A DNA stretch of 64,000 nucleotides, taken from positions 30,303,541 to 30,367,540 of the forward strand of contig BTRK01000004.1 in NCBI GenBank assembly GCA_036245805.1. The letters are read 5' to 3'. The stretch is from Pristionchus mayeri (lineage: Eukaryota > Nematoda > Chromadorea > Rhabditida > Neodiplogasteridae). Each line of letters begins with the position of its first letter. Position 1 is the first letter of the stretch. Below the pieces are notes generated by a model. The model was not told the DNA's origin, did not search any database, and saw only the letters and a program-made list of their open reading frames with translations. Below, in pieces: positions 1 through 12,400 of this stretch. Made by a program: the position numbers and the translations under genes.

Positions 1-2528
1 ATTGATCCCCTTCACAGTGTATACTCGCGGCACCGACGTCGTCGGAATCGATATGGGAATTGGCTACCTAAAAGAAGGAATTGGCAAACATGGAAGGAAG
101 GATGAAGAAGGAACGCTCACCCCATTATAAATTCATGATAAATTTATTTTTTAGTTGTGTCCAGTGCAGAATATAGTGGAGATCGGGTAGGGATCTGTAA
201 ATGTGATAAGAATATTTGGAATTATTGCGAGAAATGACATAGGGAATGAAGAAATGAGTGAGTTGACTCCTCATAAGCTCGCAAAATGTTGCGAAAACGG
301 GGAAAGTTAGAGAAAAAGACGAAGTGAGAAAAGATTTAGGCCTCGATCAATAGGAAGGAACGAGCCAGAGGACGTTAGGTAGGCATGAAGAAGAGAGATG
401 AGATGTGGGGGAGGGGGGAGTGAATTACAAACTTTTGTCCCATAAGTTACCCTGAAGGGACTGGAGCAGCTGAACATAGAAAGAGACTCCTTCATCTACT
501 CTCCTCCTCAGCCTTTGCTCATGTGGACACAATGCATTTAATTTTTTGGCTCCATTTAAAGGGAGAGAGGGTCAACATCAGATACGATCTGGATACGAAT
601 TTCAAGAATTGAATAAACTCCAAGTCCCAAGCATTCTGGAAAAGAGGAATAGAGGTCCAGCCCGAGAGATAGAAGAAGGTCGAGGAATGACATTGGCTCT
701 ACATTGTTGAATGTATCTGTCTACTGATATCTTAAAGAGAAGATAAAAATCTAAGAAATTATTTGCCATTCTAATATTTTTTCGTGTTACTTTAGTAATG
801 TCATGCATTTGATGTTTAATTCTTGTTAGAAGGGGAGGGGAAGGCGACATTTAGCGATTACATATTTTATCATTACAACAAAACTTCATGATCTCGTCCA
901 GCTGGAAATATTCATGGCATCTTCCATGAGGAATAAGTGGTCGTCGAGGACGTCGAGCGTGGCCCCAGTGTCGACGTAGTCGCAATGGAGATGCGAATTT
1001 ATAGCTTAGAAGAGAGAATTTTGCAAACGTGGAAGGAAGGACGAAGAAGGAACGCTCACCCCAGTATAAATTCATGATATATTTTACATTTAGCTGCTCC
1101 CAGTGTAGAATGCAGTGCATGAAGATCGTGTAGAAATCTGTAAAAGCGATGCAATTATTTGGAATTATGGCGAGGAATGCAGGGAAAAAGAGTAGAAACA
1201 GAGGAAAGGAATGAATTGACTCCTCATAAGCAAGCGAAATGTTGTGAAAAGAAGAAAAGTGAGAGAAAGAAGAAATAAGAAGAGATTTCGGGCCTCGATC
1301 AATGAGAAGGAACGAGCCAGAGGACGTTAGGCAAATATTCAGAAGATAGACAATAAAGATGAAGGAGAGGGGAGAAGGGAAGGGGTGGACAGATGTGAGT
1401 AGGAGGGAGGAGCAGGAAGGATAGAGATTAGGAGAGGAGGGGGGGGGAGCAGGCAGAAAAGTATAGAAGGGGAGATGATGAGAATTAGAATGGAGCGATA
1501 TTCAACGCAGTAAAGCAACGCAGTCGATGGGAATATGGGAATACATTTTTTTTTTTGCAGGTGAAAGAGTCTGGAGCTTTGGTAAATGATTAGTGGGATA
1601 TCAGTTGTGAAGCTATTTTATCTGAAATGGAGCTGCCGAAGAGAGAGAAGAAAGGAATAGTACGAGTAGGAGAGAAGTATTCGTCGCGAAAAAGTTATGA
1701 AACCATTACTTTTTCATAGTTTCCATACCTAGTTAAAGCCGTATATCATCTCTAAAATGAGAGTTGTAGAGTTAATTGTAGAACGACAATTTTAAAAGGT
1801 ATCGATTATGGAACTTTTGAGGTTATGAGACGTTTTCCCGGAGAGGTCATTTTACTTTTCACAAAAAAAACTATTAAAGGAGGAGGAAAGGGAAAATGAA
1901 CTTCGTCTACTAAAGATATATCCGGATTTATTCCTTGAACGACAATAGAAAGCCAAAATTTGAAAAACGGAGATCAAAGATCAAGGGAGATACGCGCACG
2001 GGTACTGTAATTGATAGCTCAGGGAAATGGCTGCGAAAAGATTGCGCAGCGCACACTATCTCACTACCTCTTTCTCCTCTTTCTAGTTCGATCTGTAGAG
2101 CGGCGACAACGAGAGTGGGAAAGGGACAGGTTCGATTCCCGCCGAGGACTAACATTTTGCCGCGGTGGTTTCTGCATTAATGCAATGAGGGAAACCTATT
2201 TAGCATATTGTGACACTCATTTCCATTTCTTTTATCAAACATTTTCATTTTTACAATGCAATACAACAAAACAGTACAATAAAGAGATTGAAGAATTCGA
2301 TTTTCCGTACAAATTCAATCCGGTGAACAATCATGATTGTAGATCATTCGTTTGAGTCTCTATTCTGACCCTTTAGACAGGAGTCTAGTCAATCGATGAA
2401 AGATGCACGTACGCAAAGAATGGGACAAACAGCTCTTTTCAAACGATTTTATCATTGTCTTGATTTTTTTTTTTCATTACACAAGTTACATTATTGTATC
2501 ACTAATTGATCGATTGATTGATCTCTAG
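1..2528. repeat. Gene-poor region with a ~400 bp direct repeat
   Basis: Bases about 30-400 and about 955-1340 are imperfect direct copies of each other, offset by roughly 925 bp. Both carry GAAGGAACGCTCACCCC followed by a TATAAATTCATGATA-like stretch, later CTCCTCATAAGC, and finally GAACGAGCCAGAGGACGTTA. The first copy touches the window edge, so the unit may be longer. I see no convincing coding exon here. The stretch between the copies and 2529 is purine-rich on the plus strand and holds only short unsupported ORFs. Confidence 0.7.
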
Positions 2529-3263
2529 ATGACATCACTTCCCGATCCCTTTCTCCCCGACCCCAAGCAAGCGGACAAGATTCTGGCTAGAATCAAAGCA
2601 GCCAAGGAGAGGGAGCAGAAGATCTTCGCAGATGGGGTTGACCTCGAGAAGACTGTGGAGTGTTCCTGCACTCGTTGTCCCCCTAGAGATCTCGAGGAAA
2701 AGCACGATTACTGCTGCAAATCGCTGTTTCTCTACCCTCTTCTCAAGAAAGGAAATCTCTTCAAGGAGGGATTGCTGGATAAGCTGAAGGACCACGGTAG
2801 GAAAGCCTGCATTACGCAGGATCAATACTTCAAGGAGTACCTGCTCACAGAAGCGGTTAGTTACTATACTTCCTATTGTTGACAACTTTCATCTCAATCA
2901 CTCACTTGAGGGTACGGAAGCTGCAGTTGCCCTCTACGGCTATGCGAGTGGACATGTGGCCATCGATGCGAATCAGTGAGTTCCCCTTTCCAACAATCGT
3001 TTACTCTATTGAAAGGCTATTGTATCCGGAATACACTATATCAATCAAATAGATACCATGGATAGAAAGAATGAAACTTACTATTGAGGGCGAGAAGACA
3101 CGGGTGCTATCGAGTGATAGTGGCCTCTCTTCTCGGACCACTCGGACGAGGACAGAGAGTTCGACTCCCCGCTTGTGTCAACGATGCCGTCCGGAAGAAA
3201 TGGCCAAGTGCCGATGGACATTACACCGGCTTCAAGCCATCTGCGCTATTCGATGAAGAATAG
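2529..3263 (+). CDS. Stand-alone P2X7 ballast (intracellular)-domain protein
   Basis: Three exons (2529-2855, 2911-2975, 3089-3263) join in phase into about 188 residues. The N-terminal part has Cys at 45, 47, 50, 62, 63 and 94 in the arrangement CSCTRC, CC and ACIT. The last exon reads RHGCYRV, then GPLGRGQR, LPAC, and ends with GHYTGFK, closely tracking the C-terminal half of the vertebrate P2X7 cytoplasmic ballast domain, which binds zinc and guanine nucleotides. No P2X channel transmembrane segments are present. Stand-alone ballast-type domains are known in invertebrates; their function is unclear. The start follows a CTCTAG acceptor-like site after a T-rich tract, so cis- or trans-splicing onto the first coding exon is possible. 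The stop is TAG at 3261. Family assignment is from motif recognition, not a search. Confidence 0.8.
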
Positions 3264-3390
3264 CTATGTCATGGACTAAATGATAAAGTATTTGTATACC
3301 CACAAGCTAGTATTGCTAATTGAAATGTAATATTCATGTGCAAACTATCGTCGATACTATATCGTCTGCTAATGTAATCCTCCCTATCAG

Positions 3391-4505
3391 ATGCAACGAC
3401 GAGCTTGCGTCGTGTGCCATCAGAGGAAATTCCAGAAAGAGATGCACGCAAGAAACGGACAACGTGGATAAACGCTGTCCGTTCAACCCCAGAAGGAAGA
3501 AGATCTCTCATGGCAGTGGTGAATGCATCCAAGTGTCCCTATCTCTGTGCAAGTCACTTCTCCCCCTCTGACTACACATACTCGGCAACTGCTACCGTAC
3601 TTCGACCTGACGCTGTCCCTTCCTTTGTGGTGAGTAATATACACAATTAAACGGGAGAAAATATATTTATCTATCTCATACAACGGAAACAGAGGCCTTT
3701 AGGAGACGACTGCTCCATCTACAGTATCCCAACCATCTATCGTACTCCCTCCTACCTGTTCCCCTCTTCTCTCGCCCTTCCCCTCTTCATCTTCCTTCGT
3801 CTTTCCTCGCCCTCGTCCTCTTCAATCCTCTCTTCCGTCTTACGTCCGTCCTCCTCCACTCCTAACTCGATCTCCTCTTCTTTGCTGCGTCTGCTGTTGC
3901 CGACCTGAACAGGTATTCATTAATTATCATTACTGCATTCCATCTCGCACTAAACTAACTCAAATTAGATTATTTAAAAAATGAGGTATTTTTGATAACT
4001 ACTTGAAGGCTCGAGATATGAATGAAAGCTCCGAATGGACTCCTCCTACCCCTGCCACTCCCCGCATCGAAAGTGTCCCTCTATCGAACTACATGATAGT
4101 GTCGAAGGAGTCATTGACCTCCCTCCTCCTAGAGTGTCCCAAGTGCGAACAGGGACAATGTCATCTATCCTTCCACATGGTAGGACTCGCGGCATCATGC
4201 ACGAGGGAGTGCAACAGATGTGATACTACGAGACTACGGAGAAGAAAAGAAAAATTGCTCTCGCCGAACAAAAGGTAAACAAGGAGAGGTAATCAATTTA
4301 CGAACCATTTTTAATTAAGAAGTTGTGGGAGACACTCACCCGTCCTCTTCGTCCTCATGGAGTCGACAGCAACTTGGAGGAGGAGGCGCCCGAGAACGAC
4401 GACGAGGGCGAGGACGACGCCCTCCTCCCCCCTCCTCTTCCTCATCTCCCTCTCCTCAATTCGATGGCAGACGAGGCCCTAGGATATATGACTGATGAGG
4501 AGTAG
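3391..4505 (+). pseudogene. THAP zinc-finger gene with a frameshift in the finger
   Basis: The frame starting at 3391 gives MQRRACVVCHQRK..EMHA, the Cys-x2-Cys start of a THAP finger. The matching second half, KKRTTWINAVRSTPEG to CPYLCASHFSPSDY and LRPDAVPSF (with the invariant Trp, Cys-x2-His and AVPSF tail), lies in another frame, joined near 3445. One missing base there explains the break. Further exons are less certain: a Ser/Pro-rich stretch near 3700-3900, a Cys-containing exon around 4003-4274 (CPKC, CTRECNRC) and an acidic tail exon ending in TAG at 4503. The phase between the last two exons also does not match cleanly. THAP domains bind DNA and often derive from P-element-type transposases. 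The start is only 127 bp after the upstream stop and follows a CTATCAG acceptor, so an operon is possible. It is either a degrading copy or carries an assembly error. Confidence 0.7.
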
Positions 4506-6080
4506 TAATAAAAAAAGTTTATCATTGCTACGGACTGATATTTATTGCTTTGATTAATTTTCTAGCGTAATATGTTCGTATATTTTTAATATTTCTATCT
4601 AAATTGTTATTTGAATATCCTTAACTTATTTTACGATAAATGAATTGAAAAGGTAATCATTCACAAATAAAACACGAGTAATATTTAAATATAGGCCGAA
4701 GAAAGAGAAACGAACCTTTTTCGCGATGGCCTTTCACCATCGGAAGGGCCATGATCTTGGCCGGACGACGTTGGACGTAGTTCTAAAATACAAGAATGAA
4801 ATTAATCGATACAGCAAAGTGGGAAGCAGCCAAACTAACTGACAGGTCTGGGAGAAGCGAAGGCAGCACCGTCCATGCCCATTTTTTATCATCGGTGATG
4901 ACCGCTGACCTGGCTTCAATGAACAATTAATTAAACGGTAGAAAATAAAGAAAAAAATGAGCAATTAAGCAAGGTTGAAAGCAAAACATGTAAATAATAG
5001 ATGGGCCAACGACGAAAAAGAAGAAGTAATTAAGACGACGCATTTAGGGAGAAATTGTGGCAATCGGGTCAAAAGTAAGTTGAAACAGAAGCAATTTAAA
5101 TATTATCGACGTGGAATGAGTAGAATCACAGATAATCGCCCCAAAGAAGAAGATAGAACTCATGAATCCAACTGAAAGGAATGCGCGCGTGAAAGGGGTG
5201 GATGGGAAGAGATCACACAATCGATCGATTGAAGTAATATTGATTTTGAAATAACAGGATGAACTAGAGTACAGATATGCGTTTAGCAACAACGCAACAC
5301 AATCAAAGCGAGCAAACGCAAAAAAAAAGAAAAAAAAGAGAGACGCTCCGTAGCCAAGAGCCGCGTCGGGGACCGGTAATTGGTGTTACTTTCACTGTTT
5401 TTAGCATGGCCTGTTTTTAGCACATTGACAGCCGGGGCATTTCGTGGTAGGATGAAATACGTTCAAATTTCCAGCTTTCGCTTTCATCCTCCTTTAATGC
5501 CGATGCAAATCGTTCATTACATTTTATTAGGTAAGCTGAAGCATATAATTATATAATTATCACATTTTATCAGCGTCAGTAATTACTCGATAATTCGATA
5601 TTCGATATTGAAATGAGGATGAGCTCACGTTGTATTCCTAAGAAAAAAGATAGGAAAAAATCCTTGCGACGTGCTGAATTCTTGGGCAGATCGTAGATTT
5701 TCAAAGGGATACGTGCTTTCGGAAGGGTACTTCTCTGAAACTAATATTTGCAATTCACACTCTTCTAATAATTCACCCGCTGATCTGGACGGAAGATGAC
5801 ACTTTTTGTTGTCTGATGCAGAAAATTCTCTCCTTCACGAATCTGAAGTTTGCATGCTTCGAACGCAAATTCCTTATCCGGTAAACTCACGTTCGATAGG
5901 GTTGAACAAAATAGAGAGTGATAACGGGATTTAAAACAGGAACGATCAATCCGAACTACAATTTCCGTTAAAAGCACATGCTAAAAAGTACCGTAAAACG
6001 GTCGATGTTTGTGAGCAACTAACCTCAGCGATGAAATGTTCAATGTTCGGAGAATAAAATGTGTTGCTTTGACATAAAAA
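4506..6080. other. Intergenic, no gene assigned
   Basis: This stretch separates the THAP gene from the Srd receptor. A minus-strand pair of open segments around 4700-4900 (possible exons reading DDKKWAWTVLPSLL and NYVQRRPAKIMALPM) has plausible splice signals but matches nothing I recognise. The rest is AT-rich with only short ORFs. Confidence 0.4.
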
Positions 6081-7412
6081 GAATGCCAAAATGGAAAATG
6101 AAAAAAACGATTGGGAGGATGCATTGCAGGGAAAGCACCTAAAGTCATTTCCAGTACTGAATTGCACGAGCTACTTGGAAGCCATGATTCAGCTCACTTT
6201 CATTAGGGCGCTATGCAGTTTCATTGTTTGCGCACTCATAATAGTCGATTGCTCGTCCATCGTAGAAATACCTGTTCCGAGTAATTCTACTTCATAGCTT
6301 TTTCATGCTTACTTTTTGCCTCAGCGCGAAAATAAGCACGAGTACGACCAGATTGGTAAGTGAGACTGACGACATTGTGAGCACCATTCGTGGTTCGTGT
6401 ATGTTGAGGATTCCTGTAAGTTTAATGTACTCGCAAGTACTTTTGGGTGTATTTTAACGAAAAAGGCCTTGGGCAAGGTTGCTTTCCTAACCGGCGAGAG
6501 AGCATATAAAAACAGATTTAATGTTAGCACAATCACTACCTTCAATAGCGTATTCGTCGAGGTTGTATTCGGGACGAGCAATCCCTATTGCTCGTCTTAC
6601 CGCTTTAGAGCCATCTTGACTTAACATCAAAGCAATCTGAATATAACAATCGCATACTATTGGTGAGCAACCACGAACTGAGCTAGGGAGATTGGATAAG
6701 GCTAGGATTACACAGATTGCGATGACTGCCAAAGGGCGGGGCGAGTTTCTGAATGAGCTTTTAATGTATCTTACCGAAGATGTAGTGAAATACCTTTTAA
6801 GAACATAAAGCCGATAGCCAAACGAAACAGCGAGGAGATAAAAAGATTGAACAAAGCACGCCAGAGATATTACGATCAATACATTGCAAAAATAATCTGT
6901 AGAGATTTGACCCATGCAAAGATTCTCTCCGACCTGTCTCTTCTTCCCCTACTAACATATGTTAGTATCCTGGTAGATGCGATGTATTTTAAAAGTATAA
7001 ATGAACTGACTCGAGACACCCACGCAGGGTCCTAGGTATACGCAAGCAAGCATTCTGCCAGCAGGAATCAATCTGAAAGACGGAAGGACAATTAGTAAAA
7101 AATAATAAACTGCGCAATCAATGTGAATACAGAAATTATTCGTTGTAACCTCGCGTTAATCAGCATCGAACACAGCGCACAAACGATGTCCGTCAGTACG
7201 CAATTCACGAGAAGGACAGAATAGGATCTGAGAAGTTCATTCGTTACAGCAGTGCTTGAAAACATCAACAGCTTCATGCATGGGGGCGACCTAAATATGA
7301 TCGCCAGCAGAAGGATGATGTTGATGACGATGGCAAGGGAATCCGATGTGAAAATGATGAGGATTGAGATAATATCATGGAGAGGGATTGGCGAAGGGAG
7401 TCTTAGTATCAT
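6080..7412 (-). CDS. Srd-like seven-transmembrane chemoreceptor
   Basis: Exons read from 7412 downwards. The first gives a hydrophobic TM1 with FRSPPCMK; the next gives SYSVLLVNCVLTDIVCALC and ends INAR. The following exon starts LIPAGRMLACVYLGPC, and the one after (near 6900) contains LACFVQSFYLLAVSFGYRLYVLKR, the Srd-type TM3 with its YR motif. Later exons give RPEYNLDEYAIEG and a TM6-like MVLTMSSVSLTNLVVLVLIF. Then comes STIMSAQTMKLHSALMK, matching the loop preceding TM6/7 in nematode receptors. These proteins act in the ciliary membranes of sensory neurons. The last exon (below about 6165) is poorly hydrophobic, so the C-terminal end is uncertain and a recent loss of function cannot be excluded. 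Confidence 0.75.
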
Positions 7413-8459
7413 CGAGGGAAACGAATGGAAGACAAGTCAGAGACTCGTGCACCAATGATTAACATTGAAATTATCGGCAGCTTTATGCACAGTTGAAAAC
7501 AGCAGTCATTGATGTCTCGATAATGTGCCGGTCTTTGAATTGCTTAATCTCGCTATATGGATAGTAACAATTAGTTGATAGCGTCGTTCAAGTGTTTTCC
7601 ATGGAAATACGTGTTCATGCAACTATGCAATGTTCGGCGTGTTTTCAGCAACGAGAAAATGGAATTCAGTGATCGAAACATTTTTAGACATCAATGACCG
7701 CGCACGATCGCTTCTGAACCATTTGAAATTTAACTTTGCGTGATTTCACTTCAGATATTTTATTTTCGTAAGACTTCTCCGCGTAGAAATTCAAAAATAT
7801 TGAAGCTCTATGAACCAAACTTGATTAAAGTACTCTCCTGGTCCCTTCGTTAGAGTATAATCGTTATCATGAGTCCCTTGGCTTCAATGACGTTTCTTGC
7901 ATACTCTCTAATGGCAATTCATGCGATTTCAATAAGAATATATGAATGAATGAATGAATCCATGTTTTAGGGAATGGGAATGTGGAGGGACTGCCTCGCA
8001 TTTTAGTAGTAAATACTACCCACTGGGGGTCCTCCCACTTTTCGCGTTCTTCTAACGTGTCGCGTCTCTAGCACCGCATGCTATTATTCGTGGATGAATA
8101 TATTTTAATATTACTAAGTGAACTAAAAGTATCCGCTACACCATGTATCCCTCTCACGTCTCGATATATAACGCTGCCGATAAAACTCTTTCCGCAAACG
8201 GATTTAAGGTAAACTTATTTGTGTGCACATATCGCTTGAGTTAACTGAACACTTCTTGAAGATCCAGTAAATTATTCATTGAATGTTTATATAATATCTT
8301 ACGCTTATTCCAGCCCCTCCATCGCTATTGCAACACTAACGACAAAAGTAGAGACAGGAGTGACGCCCATTATGCAATCGGGATACATCCAATCTTTTCG
8401 CACTTAGCAGGTGCTTAATTTCTGTTGTCGTCATTTCAATGGGCCTATATAATATTTTG
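7413..8459. other. Intergenic, AT-rich, no gene seen
   Basis: The Srd gene faces away from this stretch. It holds only short ORFs and a small tetranucleotide run (GAATGAATGAATGAAT near 7950). I see no coding exon or RNA gene. Confidence 0.5.
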
Positions 8460-8888
8460 CGGTGACCATCGAATCTCTGGGAAGTGAGACAATGATCACT
8501 GTCTCGTACCAGCGAGGAAGAGTGAAGGTTAGATATTCCGATTGTAAAGTTATATTTTAATACAGAGATTTCTAGCGTTCAAAATACTTTTCATTTTGAT
8601 TTTTCGTATTTTCTTAAAAAGACATGCATATTGAAAGAAAGAGGCTTTTAGGTAAGGCGATGTATTTTTCTCAACGAAGGATCGAGTGGAAAGGAAGATT
8701 ACATTGCAGCCAAGGTTGCATCAGCTGCTGTTATTGTTACTAGTGAGTCTGATCCGCGTGATTATTTTTTCTCTCTCATTTTCGATCCAATTCACTATAC
8801 TCTGGCCGATAGAGCAGCGATCGAGTTGGGAAAAAGGAAGGAGGGACCGGAGATCATGAGGGAATTCCTTCCCCAGAAGATCGCGTGA
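8460..8888 (+). CDS. Unidentified coding fragment, two exons
   Basis: Two open segments join in phase: one ends with ETMITVSYQRGRVK before a GTTAGA donor at about 8529. The other, starting after CTTTTAG at 8651, reads VRRCIFLNEGSSGKEDY, then AAKVASAAVIVT, and ends EGPEIMREFLPQKIA before TGA at 8886-8888. The second segment stays open for about 79 codons, unusual for this base composition. A GTGAGT donor overlaps the stop, so a further exon is possible. I do not recognise the family and find no start codon. Confidence 0.35.
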
Positions 8889-9497
8889 GTTCTGTCCTTT
8901 GTTCTCGCAGTCACAGAATGATTGGAATAAAGCAGTTTCCTACTAACAGACAACATTTTTTATCAATATTTCTTAATCATTTTCGATTTCATTCCATTCC
9001 TGCTAAGATATGCTCATTAATCAACATTCGCATATTTCAGTTCGCAATACCTCTAACGACAAAGAACTGCCGTTCTGGGAATAACTTCGCCTTACTGAAA
9101 CTAAAATATATATATAAATCAATTGTTAGTACTTATGATTCTTGAACTGTTTGAATGGAAAATAAACTCTTCAATTTCTCATTCTCGCCGTGTTCGCATT
9201 CTACAATGGAACACACGACGATAAACTGTGAGAGGAGAAACTTTTCACTAGTGATATCCCCCCATGAAATGACCCCGTGACTGGACCCCAAGAGGGTCCA
9301 CAGTGACGAGATGATAAGGGGCTTACTTAGTCCGCGATCTTCCGAGTTTTTCTGTGCTGGTTCTTTACTGATCAGACTCTAATATTCGTGCGTCACTGAT
9401 ACTGGGTATTGAGATGAGGAGAGAAGAGAGGAGGATTGTTTGCTTTATAAAGTCCGAAAGAGTTGAAGCGAATCGAGTGCCTTCAGTGTTTATCATC
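8889..9497. other. Intergenic upstream of the fatty acyl-CoA reductase gene
   Basis: AT-rich with short ORFs only; it should contain the promoter of the reductase gene, including a TATA-like site at 9446. Confidence 0.5.
9446..9451 (+). promoter_or_regulatory. Candidate TATA box for the FAR gene
   Basis: TATAAA lies 47 bases before the ATG at 9498. A start site about 30 bases downstream would leave a very short leader. This is position and motif only. Confidence 0.35.
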
Positions 9498-12400
9498 ATG
9501 GCCGACCGAATGCCAGATGTAGACACGCTCTTCGCGGGGCGCACTGTATTTCTTACTGGAGGATCCGGATTCGTCGGCAAGGTTATTTATAAATTTAGAT
9601 CCTTGCGACCGAACGACTTCGACCTGCGCAAAAAACAGTCCACCAAAAATCATTTAAAAATCTCCATCGTGAATTTTAATTCGCAGGTTCTCATCGAGAA
9701 GTTGCTCAAGGATGTTCCTCATGTGGAACGACTGTACGTCCTGGTACGACCTGCCAAGGGAAAAACAGCAGAGCAAAGATGGGCTGACATTAACAGTGTT
9801 AGTTTTCACAATTTTGTTTCGATAACTTTTAAAAAATGCCATTCAGGGAGTGCTGTTCAACCGAGTTCGCTTGGGGTGCCCTGAAGCCCTCGAGAAGGTC
9901 GTGCCCGTCGAAGGAGACATCTCACTAGACGACATGGGCCTGACCGAAGAGGATCTGGGTAGAGTTCTTGCGGAGGTCAGTGTTGTTGCATAATTAATCC
10001 AAGAGGAACAATATTCATTAGGAGTGATCGCTTGGAGTAAAACAAATGTTGTATAATGATCTGTTATCCAGTTGCTTTATTTAGGGAAATGAACAAATGC
10101 AGAGAGCCATGCGTGATTTTATCCATAATGTGACCTCATTTCGAAACATTGCAGACCTCGGTGGTTCTTCATTGCGCGGCCACTGTTCGATTCAACGACA
10201 TACTACGAAATGCGATCGAGTTGAATGTGAAGGGAGTGCAGAGGATGATTGGAATCTGCAAGCGAATGCCCAAACTGGAGGCCAGTTCGATTTCTGATTT
10301 GCCTGAAATATTCTCATTGCTCTGCAATAAAATATGTCCACAATTATTCTTATTTCTCAGGTTTCTCAAAATGCTGGTGAAACAAGAAGCTTATAATGTA
10401 AAAGACAAATAGATTCGAATCCATCAATTGTAGTCTTTCGTGCACTGCTCGACTGCCTACGTCAATGTCGATAAGGAGGGAGAAATAGAGGAGAAGCAGT
10501 ACAAAGTAATCTGCGATCCCTACAAACTGATTGAGGTGAGAAATAAATATATGATCATACATTGTGATTATAATTAAAAACACTACCGTATAATGAACAA
10601 AAGGGAAGTATCTAAGAAAACCAACCACTACGATTAGGACACGAAAATGTTTCCGAATAGTCTGATCAGAATTGGAATTGAGGCGCAGAGCTGGATGACG
10701 GACGAGATGTTGGATGGAGTGACCGAGGCAATGACTCCCAAGTACTTCAACACCTACTGCTTCACGAAGCATGTCGCCGAGGTGAGCATCTACAGGGTGG
10801 TCCATAAATATGATGACAAGGTTTTTCAAACGGTTCTCGCCAATGAGTGGGACTTGTGGCTCACTTTCGTAAATGCGAATTACTGTGTATAAGGGCAACA
10901 TATACTTAGGTTTTCAGCTGATTAATTTGAGCATTTTATATTCTGTGAATAAAAATGTATGTTAGGAAAAGTATGCCGTGCGCCGCTTACTTATTGACCT
11001 TATCTAGCTTCAAAACAGTAAAAATGTCGCAAATTCCGTACATATAAAAGGGTTATAATTTTGTCCACTCATTATCCTTTCGAATTCTGTTTCAAATCCG
11101 GTCAAGTGTTTAGATGAAAAATGATATTTTAGAGTGAACGAAAGTCAATATTTTCATCAGATTAAAACCTCAAAAATCGATATTCTGATTTTCGCGTACT
11201 GAATAGCCGTAGGAATAAATCAGTAAGAATGTTACATAAATATAGCGAATTGTGATTTTTAGAGTCATTTGAAAAGCGCTGCGTTTGAATTTACGTTCGC
11301 GGGAGATGTAAGAATGATTGTACCCAGCGCTCCGTTCGCAAAAATCGCCTATTTTTAATTCTCGCGACAATATTGTACTTCGCTTCTAGTCAGAAATAGT
11401 ATGTTTCAATTCTACGTGTACTACTGACTACAGTAAAAATGGGGAAATGTCCGTGCCTCGTATACTTTTTTACAGGAACCTTTTGAATATGACCTACTTT
11501 GAGGCGAAATTTCGTGCCAATTCAGTAACAAGATCAGAAAAATGAATGATACTCAGAAACAAAACCGACCTAACAGCTGAAATTTGTTTATTAACTAGAT
11601 AGATGTCTGAGTAACAACAATGCACGGTTTTATGGACATCGAATAAAATCAAAGGATTTGGCGCCCTATAGAATCTTGTCACCATATTTTTGGGCCACCC
11701 TGTAGAGATGTTGTCAAGCATCGAATGTTTTCATTCACAGTAGAAGATAAAAAAATTGCATTAGTTCTCGTTTTGATATGATGGAAATCATAAAACATTT
11801 TTTCCCAAATAGAATTCAGTGGGATCGTTGAAACCGTTTTTCTAACACCAAATATTGCAGGAATTGGTCAAACGAGAGTGCGGAGATCTACCCACGCTCA
11901 TTTTCCGTCCTTCGATCATCGCTGGAATCTGGAAGGACGGGATTCCCGGATGGGCAGATGCTTTCCAAGGAGCCACTGCCTGCGCTCTCGGAGTCAGTTG
12001 TATGAAACGCTTATCGGCAACGAGGCTTCATGCATGTAACTCTTGCAGTCTTCCATATTTCAGTTCGGCACTGGCACCGTTCCCCGGATGCCTACGAACC
12101 CCGATTTCCCTCTGGATGTCGTGCCCGTGGATGTCGTCAGCAATATGATGATCGTCTGCGCTGCCTACAGACTGCATCTCACAGCACTGAAGTTCGTAAA
12201 TGGATGGCATGTGCAGGGAATTTGTAAACGAAAACAACAACATTTACTTCAATAATAAAATTTCAGAGATCGTTCGATGCCCATTCTGCACTGCAGTACT
12301 TCTCATCTCAACGTGCTCCCTGGCGGCCTGTTCAGGGACCTCTGCGGAACGGTAAGCAAATCACTCTTTCCGGCTATAGCAACAATAAGCGCTATGAGTT

